DNA of 64,000 bases from positions 34,107 to 98,106 of the forward strand of contig DGQK01000063.1 of the NCBI GenBank assembly GCA_002390745.1, read 5' to 3'. Each line of letters starts with the position of its first letter. The first letter of the stretch is position 1. Source of the stretch: Bacteroidetes bacterium UBA4416 (lineage in GTDB: Bacteria; Bacteroidota; Bacteroidia; B-17B0; Aurantibacillaceae). Below the pieces are notes generated by a model. That model worked only from the letters and a program-made list of their open reading frames with translations, was not told the origin of the DNA and made no database searches. The position numbers and the translations under genes were made by a program. Shown here in pieces: positions 25,741-33,963 of the stretch.

Positions 25741-27033
25741 ATGGCAATTTATAAAAACATCATTGAGAAAAAAGCGACGGTAGCAGTGATCGGCCTTGGT
25801 TATGTAGGCTTACCGATTGCATTGGCTTTTGCTAAAAAAGTAAAGGTAATTGGTTTCGACATCAACGCCAAGCGCGTGGCCATGATGAATAAAGGCATCG
25901 ACCCGAGCAATGAGCTTCCGAAATCCGAATTTGCCAAATCGGATATTGTATTCACGCATAAGCTGGAAGATCTTAAAAAAGCGAATTTCTTTATTGTAGC
26001 GGTGCCCACTCCTATCGACGAGCATAACCAGCCGGATCTGAAACCGCTGATCAGCGCCTCTGTCACCGTAGGGAAAGTCCTGAAAAAAGGAGATTACGTG
26101 GTCTATGAATCAACAGTATATCCGGGATGTACAGAAGAGGATTGCATCCCTGTGCTTGAAAAAGAATCGGGCCTGAAATACATTAAGGATTTTAAAGTGG
26201 GATATTCGCCCGAGCGTATCAACCCCGGCGACAAGGAACATACCATCACCAAGATCCTGAAGATCGTTTCGGGATGTGATGCGGAGAGCCTTGAGAACAT
26301 TGCCAAAACCTATGAGATCATCGTAGAGCCTGGCACTCACCGCGCCTCCAGCATCAAAGTGGCGGAAGCTGCCAAGATCATTGAAAACACTCAGCGCGAT
26401 GTGAATATTGCGTTGATGAACGAGCTGTCCATCATATTTAACCGCATGCACATCAACACGTACGATGTGCTGGAAGCGGCCGGCACCAAGTGGAACTTCC
26501 TGAAATTTTCTCCGGGGCTGGTAGGCGGCCACTGTATCGGCGTGGATCCGTATTACCTCACGCACAAAGCCGAATCATTGGGCTACCACGCCCGTGTGAT
26601 CAACAGCGGCCGTTATGTGAACGACAGCATGGGTTTTTATGTAGCTAAAACCTGCGTGAAAAAGATCATTGCCGCCGGCAAGAACATCAGCAAATCCAAA
26701 GTACTGGTGATGGGCGCTACCTTCAAGGAAGACGTGAGCGACATCCGTAACAGTAAAGTTGCGGATATTGTGAAAGAACTGAAATCTTTTGGTGTAAAAG
26801 TGGAGATCGTGGATCCGCATGCCGACAGCGAGGAACTGAAGCATGAATATGGTTTTGGCCTGAACAAGCTGGCGAAAGGCTACGACGGCGTGATCGTTGC
26901 CGTCAATCACAAAGAATACAAGACACTGGACGAAAAATTCTTTAAATCCATTTTATCCCAGAAAGGCGTATTAGTGGACGTGAAAGGATTGTATAAAACC
27001 AAAATGAAATCACTGACTTATTGGAGCCTTTAA
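25741..27033 (+). CDS. UDP-N-acetyl-hexosamine 6-dehydrogenase (WbpA/WbpO/TviB family)
   Basis: The 430-residue nucleotide-sugar dehydrogenase oxidises the C6 alcohol of a UDP-HexNAc to the uronic acid with two NAD+. It has the N-terminal Rossmann motif VIGLGYVGLPIALAFAK, the catalytic Cys265 in GGHCIGVDPYYL, and the C-terminal UDP-binding domain (GATFKEDVSDIRNSKV). WbpA (GlcNAc) and WbpO/TviB (GalNAc) are similar. The neighbours argue for UDP-GlcNAc, since WbpB and WbpD act on the GlcNAcA product. The 18-bp gap from wbpB supports one operon. Confidence 0.9.
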   Translation: MAIYKNIIEKKATVAVIGLGYVGLPIALAFAKKVKVIGFDINAKRVAMMNKGIDPSNELPKSEFAKSDIVFTHKLEDLKKANFFIVAVPTPIDEHNQPDLKPLISASVTVGKVLKKGDYVVYESTVYPGCTEEDCIPVLEKESGLKYIKDFKVGYSPERINPGDKEHTITKILKIVSGCDAESLENIAKTYEIIVEPGTHRASSIKVAEAAKIIENTQRDVNIALMNELSIIFNRMHINTYDVLEAAGTKWNFLKFSPGLVGGHCIGVDPYYLTHKAESLGYHARVINSGRYVNDSMGFYVAKTCVKKIIAAGKNISKSKVLVMGATFKEDVSDIRNSKVADIVKELKSFGVKVEIVDPHADSEELKHEYGFGLNKLAKGYDGVIVAVNHKEYKTLDEKFFKSILSQKGVLVDVKGLYKTKMKSLTYWSL

Positions 27034-27036
27034 CGA

Positions 27037-27125
27037 GTGAAGGCGTGCTTAGTGAATCGTGATTAGAAAACAAAAAAGCCCATTAACTGTTCACTGATTC
27101 ATCAACCACTAATCACTAACACCAA
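27037..27125. repeat. Degenerate inverted repeat with ~7-bp steps (AGTG/CACT cores)
   Basis: On the left, CTTAGTG and AATCGTG are spaced by seven. On the right, CACT/CATC cores recur at 7-8 bp steps. The arms GTGATTAG (27060-27067) and CTAATCAC (27109-27116) pair. The architecture resembles the TGAG heptamer repeats at 10404 and 53651, with a different core. It fills the gap before queE. Confidence 0.5.
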
Positions 27126-27776
27126 ATGTACAAACTCAGCGGCCTCGACACCGAACAGCAAGCACTCCTGGATAAAGGCATTCAGCTTCCGCTCATGGAA
27201 GAGTTTTATACCATCCAGGGCGAAGGCTACAATACGGGTAAGGCTGCCTATTTTATCAGGATTGGCGGCTGCGATGTGGGCTGCCACTGGTGCGATGTGA
27301 AGGAAAGCTGGGACGCGAACCTTCATCCGCTCACAGCCTCCGAGACCATCCTGGAGCATGTGCTCGAGAGTAAAACACCCGCAGTGGTGGTCACCGGTGG
27401 CGAGCCTCTGATCTATAACCTGGATTACCTGACCGGCAAATTGAAAGACAAGGGCATTCAAACGTTTATTGAAACCTCTGGCGCATACCCCTTGAGTGGA
27501 AACTGGGACTGGATCTGCCTCTCCCCCAAAAAAACCATGCTGCCGAAGGAAGAGAATTATAAAGCAGCTCATGAATTAAAGGTCATTGTTTTTAACAAGC
27601 ATGATTTTAAATGGGCTGAAGAGCAGGCAGCGAAAGTATCAGAAGGGTGTTACCTGTATTTGCAGCCTGAATGGAGCAAGCGCCATGAGATCACTCCCCT
27701 GATTGTGGAGTATGTGAAGGAACATCCAAAATGGATGATCTCCCTGCAAACACACAAATATATCGATATCCCGTAA
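27126..27776 (+). CDS. queE: 7-carboxy-7-deazaguanine synthase (radical SAM)
   Basis: QueE contracts the ring of 6-carboxytetrahydropterin to 7-carboxy-7-deazaguanine on the way to queuosine. The 216-residue protein has the cluster motif C49-D-V-G-C53-H-W-C56. Before it are EEFYTIQGEGYNTGKAAYF and the conserved Gly-rich region, and after it VVVTGGEPL. The length fits the short QueE group. No other queuosine gene is near. It stands alone after the repeat-filled gap. Confidence 0.93.
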   Translation: MYKLSGLDTEQQALLDKGIQLPLMEEFYTIQGEGYNTGKAAYFIRIGGCDVGCHWCDVKESWDANLHPLTASETILEHVLESKTPAVVVTGGEPLIYNLDYLTGKLKDKGIQTFIETSGAYPLSGNWDWICLSPKKTMLPKEENYKAAHELKVIVFNKHDFKWAEEQAAKVSEGCYLYLQPEWSKRHEITPLIVEYVKEHPKWMISLQTHKYIDIP

Positions 27777-27853
27777 CTATTCTGTTTCCCATCTAAAAAG
27801 ACAGGAATGAGAACTGTGGAGACAGACCCTATTTTCGGAGCAAATTCTATCCA

Positions 27854-28801
27854 ATGAAAAAAATACTCTGCATAGACTCAAACCACGACGTATTGCATGA
27901 AACCCTGATGCAGCATGGCTTTCATTGCGACCTGTACTGGAACAAACCTAAGGAAGAGCTGATGCAGCTCATCCCCGGTTACGACGGCATCGTGATCCGC
28001 AGCAAATTTAAGATCACCAAAGACATCATCGACTCCGCTCCCGGGCTCAAATGCATTGGCCGCGTGGGAGCCGGCATGGAGAACATCGATGTGGCCTATG
28101 CTATCCAAAAAGGAATTACCTGCCTCAGCGCGCCGGAAGGCAACCGGGATGCCGTAGGCGAACATGCGCTGGGCATGCTCCTGATGTTGATGAACCATTT
28201 GAAGCGCGCTGACATGGAAGTACGCCATGGCATCTGGAAACGGGCAGAAAACCGCGGGCACGAGATCGGAGGAAAAACCATCGGCATCATCGGCTATGGG
28301 AATATGGGTGCCGCTTTTGCGAAACGCCTGCAGGGCTTCGATTGCAAAGTGCTGGCTCACGACAAATACAAGTCCGGTTTTGGGAAAGGACATGTTGCGG
28401 AAGCTGCGCTGGAAGAAATTTACGAGCAGGCTGATGTACTAAGTATCCATTTGCCTTTAACAGAAGAAACGCATTACTATATCAACGATGCCTTTCTTTC
28501 TGCCTTCAAAAAAAATATTTATATCGTCAATACGGCACGCGGCAAATGCCTGAATACAGCCGACCTCGTAAAACACATAGAAGCAGGGAAAGTGACCGGC
28601 GCCTGCCTCGACGTATTGGAATACGAGTCGCTTTCCTTTGAGCAGCTCGATGCCTCAGCCCTACCCGCCCCGATGCAATACCTCTTGCAAAGCGACCGTG
28701 TGATCCTGACGCCCCACATTGCCGGCTGGACACATGAATCGAATTATAAAATGAGCAAGGTGATTGCGGAGAAGATGATCACCGCTTTTAGCGAGGCATA
28801 G
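27854..28801 (+). CDS. D-2-hydroxyacid dehydrogenase (phosphoglycerate-dehydrogenase-like)
   Basis: The 315-residue NAD-dependent D-isomer-specific dehydrogenase has the dinucleotide-binding motif G147-Y-G149-N-M-G152 and the INTARG-type arginine motif (IVNTARGKCL). The catalytic His lies in LTPHIAGWT. It lacks the ACT/ASB regulatory domains of long SerA proteins. It could be a short SerA or another 2-hydroxyacid dehydrogenase. No serB/serC neighbour is present to decide. Gene order gives no operon. Confidence 0.88.
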   Translation: MKKILCIDSNHDVLHETLMQHGFHCDLYWNKPKEELMQLIPGYDGIVIRSKFKITKDIIDSAPGLKCIGRVGAGMENIDVAYAIQKGITCLSAPEGNRDAVGEHALGMLLMLMNHLKRADMEVRHGIWKRAENRGHEIGGKTIGIIGYGNMGAAFAKRLQGFDCKVLAHDKYKSGFGKGHVAEAALEEIYEQADVLSIHLPLTEETHYYINDAFLSAFKKNIYIVNTARGKCLNTADLVKHIEAGKVTGACLDVLEYESLSFEQLDASALPAPMQYLLQSDRVILTPHIAGWTHESNYKMSKVIAEKMITAFSEA

Positions 28802-28851
28802 TGGCAAATTTCTGGTTCGCCCACGTTTATTTCCCTCGTTTTATCACGGAG

Positions 28852-29820
28852 TTACCGGGCAATTACCAGGCGTTCAACACTTTGCTTGTCCCCGTTGATG
28901 AGGCTCACGAGGTAAATGCCATTCGGCAATTCGTTTAAATTTATGGGAAGGCGGTAACGCCCTTCGTACTGGCCTTTGGTATCAGTCACCGATTTTATCA
29001 ACGCTCCATTCATGTTGTAAATCGCAATCTTTACATCCGAACGTTTCAACAGATCGTAAGCAATAGTAAACTCGCCGGTTGATGGATTGGGATATACGCT
29101 GAATACTTTATCCGGCTTCGGCATTGAGGATTCTGTCAGACGTTTGGCTTCCTTATTCACCAGGCTTGAATCTATGACAGGATGATCTGCAAGCGTATCT
29201 TTGAGTGCAGGAGGAGAATCATAGGCGATCATTCCCACCATAACAATCTCCGGCGGATCTACTACTTTTACCGGAGGTGGCTCAACACCATGCCCTTCAT
29301 CAAAGCCAATACCTCCGTTCACCACTTCTTCGGTAGCATAACCAATTCCTGTATTATCAACCGGCACTTCTCCGGTCAGCATATCGCAGGAGCTGAGCGA
29401 ATCCTCTAAAGGGGAAGGTGGAACTGGTGCCATAATCATGCCGGCTACCATTTCAGGCGATTCTACTTTTACCGGAATGTCATTTCCTTTTTCGTCTTTA
29501 CAGCTAAACAGCAGGGAGCCGAATACCAGGAACAGCGCAATGGCAAAGGTTTTGGTAATACTGACATGGTAAGGCAAATTACCTGGATCGAGGCTGAGGT
29601 TCAGAGGCCGGTCGATCTGTGTTTTCCTAAAGTGCCCGCAGACCTTTTGGTCTTTGTGCTCTATGAGAATGGTTTTGATCTCTGCGTCTGTCTTGTTGGA
29701 AAAATCGACTACGGATTTACTGCAGGAGCTGCAAAATTTGCCTTTGGCATCGGGTTGCATCCGGTTCCAGTCCTCGTGGCAAGGCTCCGGAATACGAACG
29801 ATAAAATCAGCTGGCTTCAT
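28852..29820 (-). CDS. Zinc-ribbon-like / single-TM protein with a C-terminal T9SS sorting domain
   Basis: The 322-residue protein has no N-terminal signal peptide. Residues 1-72 hold a Cys module, C14, C30-x2-C33 and C61 (IPEPCHEDWN, KGKFCSSCSKSVVDF, KVCGHFRK), of a kind I recall preceding TonB-type domains in this phylum. One hydrophobic segment (residues 89-106) ends in LFSC107, a lipobox-like sequence. A Pro/Glu-rich extracytoplasmic stretch and a full type A sorting tail follow (VYPNPSTGEFTIAYD, then NGIYLVSLING and RLVIAR). A T9SS tail behind an uncleaved anchor is hard to reconcile with normal export. It converges on the dehydrogenase gene. Confidence 0.75.
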   Translation of the reverse strand: MKPADFIVRIPEPCHEDWNRMQPDAKGKFCSSCSKSVVDFSNKTDAEIKTILIEHKDQKVCGHFRKTQIDRPLNLSLDPGNLPYHVSITKTFAIALFLVFGSLLFSCKDEKGNDIPVKVESPEMVAGMIMAPVPPSPLEDSLSSCDMLTGEVPVDNTGIGYATEEVVNGGIGFDEGHGVEPPPVKVVDPPEIVMVGMIAYDSPPALKDTLADHPVIDSSLVNKEAKRLTESSMPKPDKVFSVYPNPSTGEFTIAYDLLKRSDVKIAIYNMNGALIKSVTDTKGQYEGRYRLPINLNELPNGIYLVSLINGDKQSVERLVIAR

Positions 29821-29958
29821 AAATTTTTATATTGAGAGGTAATTACACAAAAAATTCCATAAGGGTATCCGGGATCAAATGTATAACGGCAATCGCTTTC
29901 CTGGTCCCGCCATCTTGTAAGTGGCGGGAAGTTTATGGTAAGTGGCTGGAATAATAAT

Positions 29959-29966
29959 TATATTTG
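29959..29966 (+). promoter_or_regulatory. -7 element of the small membrane protein gene
   Basis: TATATTTG matches TAnnTTTG and sits 18 bp before the ATG at 29985. It shares a 14-bp surrounding word with the promoter near 22206. Just upstream, GTAAGTGGCGGGA and GTAAGTGGCTGGA form a near-direct repeat. Confidence 0.5.
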
Positions 29967-29984
29967 AATACACATTATCCCTCT

Positions 29985-30290
29985 ATGAAAGAAAAGACGC
30001 CATTAGCATTCAAAATTTTCATGATCTCTTGTTCTTTTGTCATTTTCGTTTTGTTGCTGTCTGTACTCTTTGCTCATTATCAGGTAGATAAAAAATATGC
30101 AATTCTTTTACCGATCCTGCTTACTATCAACAGTTCTATAAATCCTCTCGGAGTATATATTGGCATAAAAGCCTCGCCTGTTGAAAATAAGCATATGCTG
30201 TTAAACAAAATCGGGTTAATCGGTAGCGCGATCCTTTACGCGCTATTTCTAATAATTTTGATCGTTATGGGCATTGTTCAAATGAGGTAA
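29985..30290 (+). CDS. Small three-helix membrane protein
   Basis: The protein has 101 residues from the ATG at 29985 (MKEKTPLAFKIFM). An upstream TTG at 29964 falls inside the -7 box and is rejected. Three hydrophobic segments are visible (FKIFMISCSFVIFVLLLSVLF; ILLPILLTINS; LIGSAILYALFLIILIVMG), so it is an inner-membrane protein. No family is recognised. It lies ahead of efp with about 80 bp between, and efp has its own promoter-like sequence. Confidence 0.65.
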   Translation: MKEKTPLAFKIFMISCSFVIFVLLLSVLFAHYQVDKKYAILLPILLTINSSINPLGVYIGIKASPVENKHMLLNKIGLIGSAILYALFLIILIVMGIVQMR

Positions 30291-30314
30291 TAGTTATGCA
30301 AGGGATAAACAATG

Positions 30315-30346
30315 TTTGCCTATCTCAAACCGGCATAGTATCTTTC
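30315..30346 (+). promoter_or_regulatory. Promoter of efp
   Basis: TTTG (30315-30318), a 20-bp spacer, and TATCTTTC (30339-30346) match the Bacteroidota consensus in all but the last -7 base. The efp ATG is 23 bp downstream. Confidence 0.5.
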
Positions 30347-30369
30347 CGCTTTATTTAAACACACATTTC

Positions 30370-30921
30370 ATGGCTACAACTTCCGATATTTCAAGAGGCT
30401 GCTTTATCAGGCACAACAACGAGCTTGTTCAGGTGCTGGACTACGATCATATTACTCCCGGCAAAGGAAACGCTATTTATTCCTGCAAATGCCGCAATGT
30501 GGAAACCGGTAAACAAAGCGAGATCCGTTTCCGCTCAGGCGAAAAGATCGACCTTATTCGTGTGGATGAACATGAAATGCAGTATTTATTTATGGATGGC
30601 GATTTCCTGGTGTGCATGAATCAGGAAACTTACGACCAGATCCATATTCCGAAGATCCTGTTTGCCGAGAGCATTCAATTCCTGCAGGAAGGCATGATCC
30701 TGAAAATCCGTTTCGATGAGAACGAAAAGCCGCTGAATGGCTCGCTGCCACAGTATGTAGAGCTTGAAGTAACTTATACGGAAGACGGTGTAAAAAATAA
30801 AACGCTGAAAACCGCTGAAGTAGAAGGTGGCATCAAGATCCAGGTTCCGATCTTTGTGGTGAACGGCGATAAGCTGAAGATCAACACAGAGACGGGTGAA
30901 TATGTGGAACGGGTAAAGTAA
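30370..30921 (+). CDS. efp: Elongation factor P
   Basis: EF-P rescues ribosomes stalled at consecutive prolines. From the ATG at 30370 the protein has 183 residues in three beta-barrel domains. The tip loop PGK32-G-N-A carries the lysine that other lineages modify; the modification status is unknown and no epmA/epmB is near. The C-terminal domain ends GDKLKINTETGEYVERV, as expected. A TTG-initiated frame from 30316 overlaps the promoter and is rejected. It is convergent with the helicase gene across a repeat array. Confidence 0.95.
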   Translation: MATTSDISRGCFIRHNNELVQVLDYDHITPGKGNAIYSCKCRNVETGKQSEIRFRSGEKIDLIRVDEHEMQYLFMDGDFLVCMNQETYDQIHIPKILFAESIQFLQEGMILKIRFDENEKPLNGSLPQYVELEVTYTEDGVKNKTLKTAEVEGGIKIQVPIFVVNGDKLKINTETGEYVERVK

Positions 30922-30944
30922 GCCCTCGTTGCTGCTTTCCTGCC

Positions 30945-31463
30945 CTTGTTGGTATTTGCACCGGTAAGCGTCGTACTGAGAATCTCCCCTACTCTTTCTT
31001 TCCGCCCTTGTTGGTGTTTTCACCAACAAGCATTGTGGCTGAGAAAACTACCACCAGCGGAACCTCAGGAACAGGGATCGCGTACCTGACCGCACGCTGA
31101 ATACATTCTATTTTTTCTAAAACTATCAAGCCCCTGACGGGGCTAAAAAACAAATCTTCCACTCTCTGCCCTTGTTGGTGTTTTCACCAACAAGCATCGT
31201 TGCCGGGAAAACGCCACCAGCGGAACCTCAGAAACAGGATCGTAACTGCGTTCCCTACTCTTTCTTTCTGCCCTTGTTGGTGTTTTCACCAACAAGCATT
31301 GTGGCTGAGAAAACTACCACCAGCGGAACCTCAGGAACAGGATTGCGTACCTGACGGCACGCTGAATGCATTCTGTTTTTTTTTCTAAAACTATCAAGCC
31401 CCTGACGGGGCTAAACAACAAAACTCTCCACTATCCGTCCTTGTTGGTGTTTTCACCAACAAG
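30945..31463. repeat. Tandem hairpin repeat array between convergent efp and helicase genes
   Basis: Four perfect hairpins, CTTGTTGGTG-TTTT-CACCAACAAG, start at 31007, 31171, 31273 and 31440, with a degenerate one at 30945. They belong to two alternating longer modules. Module A (~165 bp, at 31007 and 31273) is followed by module B (~100 bp, at 31171 and 31440), a super-period of about 266-269 bp. Each A module also holds a second hairpin, AGCCCC-TGAC-GGGGCT (31129-31144 and 31397-31412), between A- and T-rich flanks. Frames spelling LLVFSPTSIV on each copy are by-products. The array fills the whole 600-bp gap. Confidence 0.85.
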
Positions 31464-31524
31464 CATCGTTGCCGGGAAAACCACCACTAGCCGAGCCTCA
31501 GGAATACGCTCGTTCCTGCGTTCT

Positions 31525-33852
31525 CTACTCTTTCTTCAGATGCTTTTGTGTGGCAAGCACAAAGCGAATCTCTGAGTAAGAATAGTCGTCACCCAGTTCC
31601 TGCCTGATCGGATTCGCCAAGCCATCGCCGTGTTTTTTATAGCTTTCCAGGATCTTTTCGTATTTTTCCCTGGGAACGAATTGCGTTACGGGGATCATCC
31701 CGAGGCTCACATAATGTGCCAGATGATTCTCGATGGTAGTCACAGCCATTTGCCTGAGTTCTGCGATTTCGAAAACGGTTTTTCCTTCTTTATACAAATC
31801 AAAACTTAAGGCTTTTGTATCCGGCTTAGTTACCTTGGTGGCTTTCTCTTTTTTGACTTTCGGCTCACGTGGCTTTTTCTCTTTCCGGGTTTTACCGGAA
31901 GCGGATTTGCTTCTCCGCTCTTCAAAAGCGGATTTCTCCACGATGGCGATGCTTTGCTTTACCAGCTCCAGGCGCTCATGCTGAGCGGAGCTCTGCCTGA
32001 ACTTCTGCTTGTCGAATGCCGTGCCATTCAGCACATGATCCAATACCAGCGACATCTTATCGAGCTGCTGTAAATGCTTATACAGCAAGTTTTCCAGCTC
32101 AAGCAATTCTTCGAGGTACTGTTTGATCTGCTTTTCCTCCTTCAACAGTTCGATATGCACCAGCACCGCATTCGAAAGTTCCTTAAGCACCGGGTAGAAA
32201 TAGTTTTTCGCGGCCAAATGGCGTTCACGCACTTTTTGCAGGTAGCCTTCTTCCCTGCCCTCAAAAATAGCATGGATCTGGTTGCTGAATTTATCGGCAT
32301 TCTGTTTCAACGGCTCAAATCTGGCAAACAGCTCCTCCGCCCAGCCCTGGTACTTTTGTTTGGTGGATTTGTTTTCCGCCATCACATAGCTTTCTGCATG
32401 ATGTTTGAGGCTGGTATGAAGCCATACAAAATCGTAGACCTTCAACAGGTAGGCTCTTAAAAAGAATACTGTTTCCTGGTCGATCAACTGTTTCACTTCT
32501 TCCTGCTGAGGTTTCAGCTTCGCATACTCTTCCAGCGCTTTATCCTGTGAGATGGCATTGAACTGCACCGGCGAGGTCAGCACCAGGCCATCCAGCGATT
32601 TAAGCCGCGATAAGGCCACATATACCTGCCCCGGGGCAAAGGCCCGGTTGATGTCGAGGATGGCTTTTTCAAAGGTAAGCCCCTGGCTTTTGTGCACCGT
32701 AATGGCCCATGCCAGCTTAATAGGATATTGGTTAAACTCACCGATGTCTTTTTCATCAATCTCGTTAGTGACAGGGTCCAGCTCGTATTTGATGTTGCGC
32801 CACTGATAGGTTTCGAGGGTGAAAGGCTTGCTTCCGTCCCTGAAATCGATCTCAATGGCTTTATCGCTCAGGGAAGACACTACACCGATCTTCCCGTTGA
32901 AATACTGCTGCCGGCCGCTGATGTCGTTTTTGATGAACATGATCTGCGCCCCTACTTTCAGCTCCAGGTTTGCTTCCACAGGATAGGCATACTCATTGAA
33001 CTCGCCTTCGATCCTGGCATTGAAAACGTAAGAACGCCCCTTGAGTTCCTGCAACGCCGATTTATTCATCGCATCGGCTTTATGATTGTGCGTGGTAAGC
33101 GTAATGATATTGCGTGCCGAACGGCTGTCGAAATCCGGCTTGTAATGCGCGTTTAACAAATCGATATCGGCCTGAGTCACAGCATTATTTCTCAGGTTAT
33201 TTAGCAGGTTGATGAATGTGGAATCGGTTTGCCGGTAGATTTTATCGAGTTCGATGTAAACCGGTTTCTCATGCTTTAAAACCTGCGCATCAAAAAAGTA
33301 AATGCTCTTGTAATACTGCCTCAGGATGTTCCACTCTTCCTCTTTCACTACCGGCGGCAGCTGCATAAGGTCGCCGATGAATAATACCTGCACTCCGCCG
33401 AAAGGCCTGTGTTGCTGGCGGCGCACGCTTTTCAGCACAAAGTCGATCGTGTCGAGCAGATCGGCCCTGAGCATGCTCACCTCGTCGATGACAAGCAATT
33501 CCAGCTCCTGCAGTAACCTCCGTTTTTGCTCCCGCATATTGAGGTGCTTCACCATGGTGTAAGGTGTGTTGACCTTCACCTGGAAATTATCGATCTTAAA
33601 ACTGCTGTCGGGAACAAAGAGCCCGAAGGGAAGGCCGAACTGCGAATGGATGGTAACACCACCGGCATTAATTGCAGCAATGCCTGTCGGCGCTACGATG
33701 ATGGCATTCTTGTGGGTATGCTCAATGATATTTCTTAAAAAGGTGGTTTTCCCTGTGCCGGCCTTACCCGTTAAAAATACAGGCTTGCTGGTTTGATTAA
33801 TGAATTTTGCCGCGATCTCAGCCGCATTGTATTCCCCTCCCGATGTATTCAT
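31525..33852 (-). CDS. Pif1/RecD-like superfamily 1 DNA helicase with C-terminal HTH domain
   Basis: The 775-residue protein starts with an AAA_30/Pif1-type helicase core. Motif I is TGKAGTGKTTFLRN, motif II VIDEVSM, motif III GGVQVLFIGDLMQLPPV, and a late motif is WAITVHKSQGLTF, with FAPGQVYVALSR following. A long charged coiled-coil-like stretch (residues ~470-650) and a Lys-rich linker lead to a C-terminal helix-turn-helix (FDLYKEGKTVFEIAELRQMAVTTIENHLAHY). That resembles the HTH_40 domain found on RecQ- and Pif1-like helicases. It probably acts in replication or recombination. Confidence 0.88.
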   Translation of the reverse strand: MNTSGGEYNAAEIAAKFINQTSKPVFLTGKAGTGKTTFLRNIIEHTHKNAIIVAPTGIAAINAGGVTIHSQFGLPFGLFVPDSSFKIDNFQVKVNTPYTMVKHLNMREQKRRLLQELELLVIDEVSMLRADLLDTIDFVLKSVRRQQHRPFGGVQVLFIGDLMQLPPVVKEEEWNILRQYYKSIYFFDAQVLKHEKPVYIELDKIYRQTDSTFINLLNNLRNNAVTQADIDLLNAHYKPDFDSRSARNIITLTTHNHKADAMNKSALQELKGRSYVFNARIEGEFNEYAYPVEANLELKVGAQIMFIKNDISGRQQYFNGKIGVVSSLSDKAIEIDFRDGSKPFTLETYQWRNIKYELDPVTNEIDEKDIGEFNQYPIKLAWAITVHKSQGLTFEKAILDINRAFAPGQVYVALSRLKSLDGLVLTSPVQFNAISQDKALEEYAKLKPQQEEVKQLIDQETVFFLRAYLLKVYDFVWLHTSLKHHAESYVMAENKSTKQKYQGWAEELFARFEPLKQNADKFSNQIHAIFEGREEGYLQKVRERHLAAKNYFYPVLKELSNAVLVHIELLKEEKQIKQYLEELLELENLLYKHLQQLDKMSLVLDHVLNGTAFDKQKFRQSSAQHERLELVKQSIAIVEKSAFEERRSKSASGKTRKEKKPREPKVKKEKATKVTKPDTKALSFDLYKEGKTVFEIAELRQMAVTTIENHLAHYVSLGMIPVTQFVPREKYEKILESYKKHGDGLANPIRQELGDDYSYSEIRFVLATQKHLKKE

Positions 33853-33900
33853 ATGTATTCGACGGATGTAAAAATAATCGATTAAAACTTGAAAGGAAAT

Positions 33901-33930
33901 TTGTTAAATTATTAATAATTAGTAACTTTC
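33901..33930 (+). promoter_or_regulatory. Promoter of the ABCG-like transporter gene
   Basis: TTG (33901-33903), a 19-bp AT-rich spacer, and TAACTTTC (33923-33930) fit the Bacteroidota consensus except for the last base. The ATG is at 33964. Confidence 0.5.
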
Positions 33931-33963
33931 GTATTTGTCGTAACACCCCTCTAATCAAATTAT

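Noticed and set aside
30945..31463. CRISPR array
   Set aside because: The sequences between hairpins are themselves repeated (modules A and B) and are not unique spacers. The spacing is irregular (~100 and ~165 bp) and no cas gene is near.
31172..31575. Short overlapping frames encoding repeated LLVFSPTSIVA peptides
   Set aside because: They are translations of the hairpin array in several frames, with no start context or conserved product. The repeats explain them fully.
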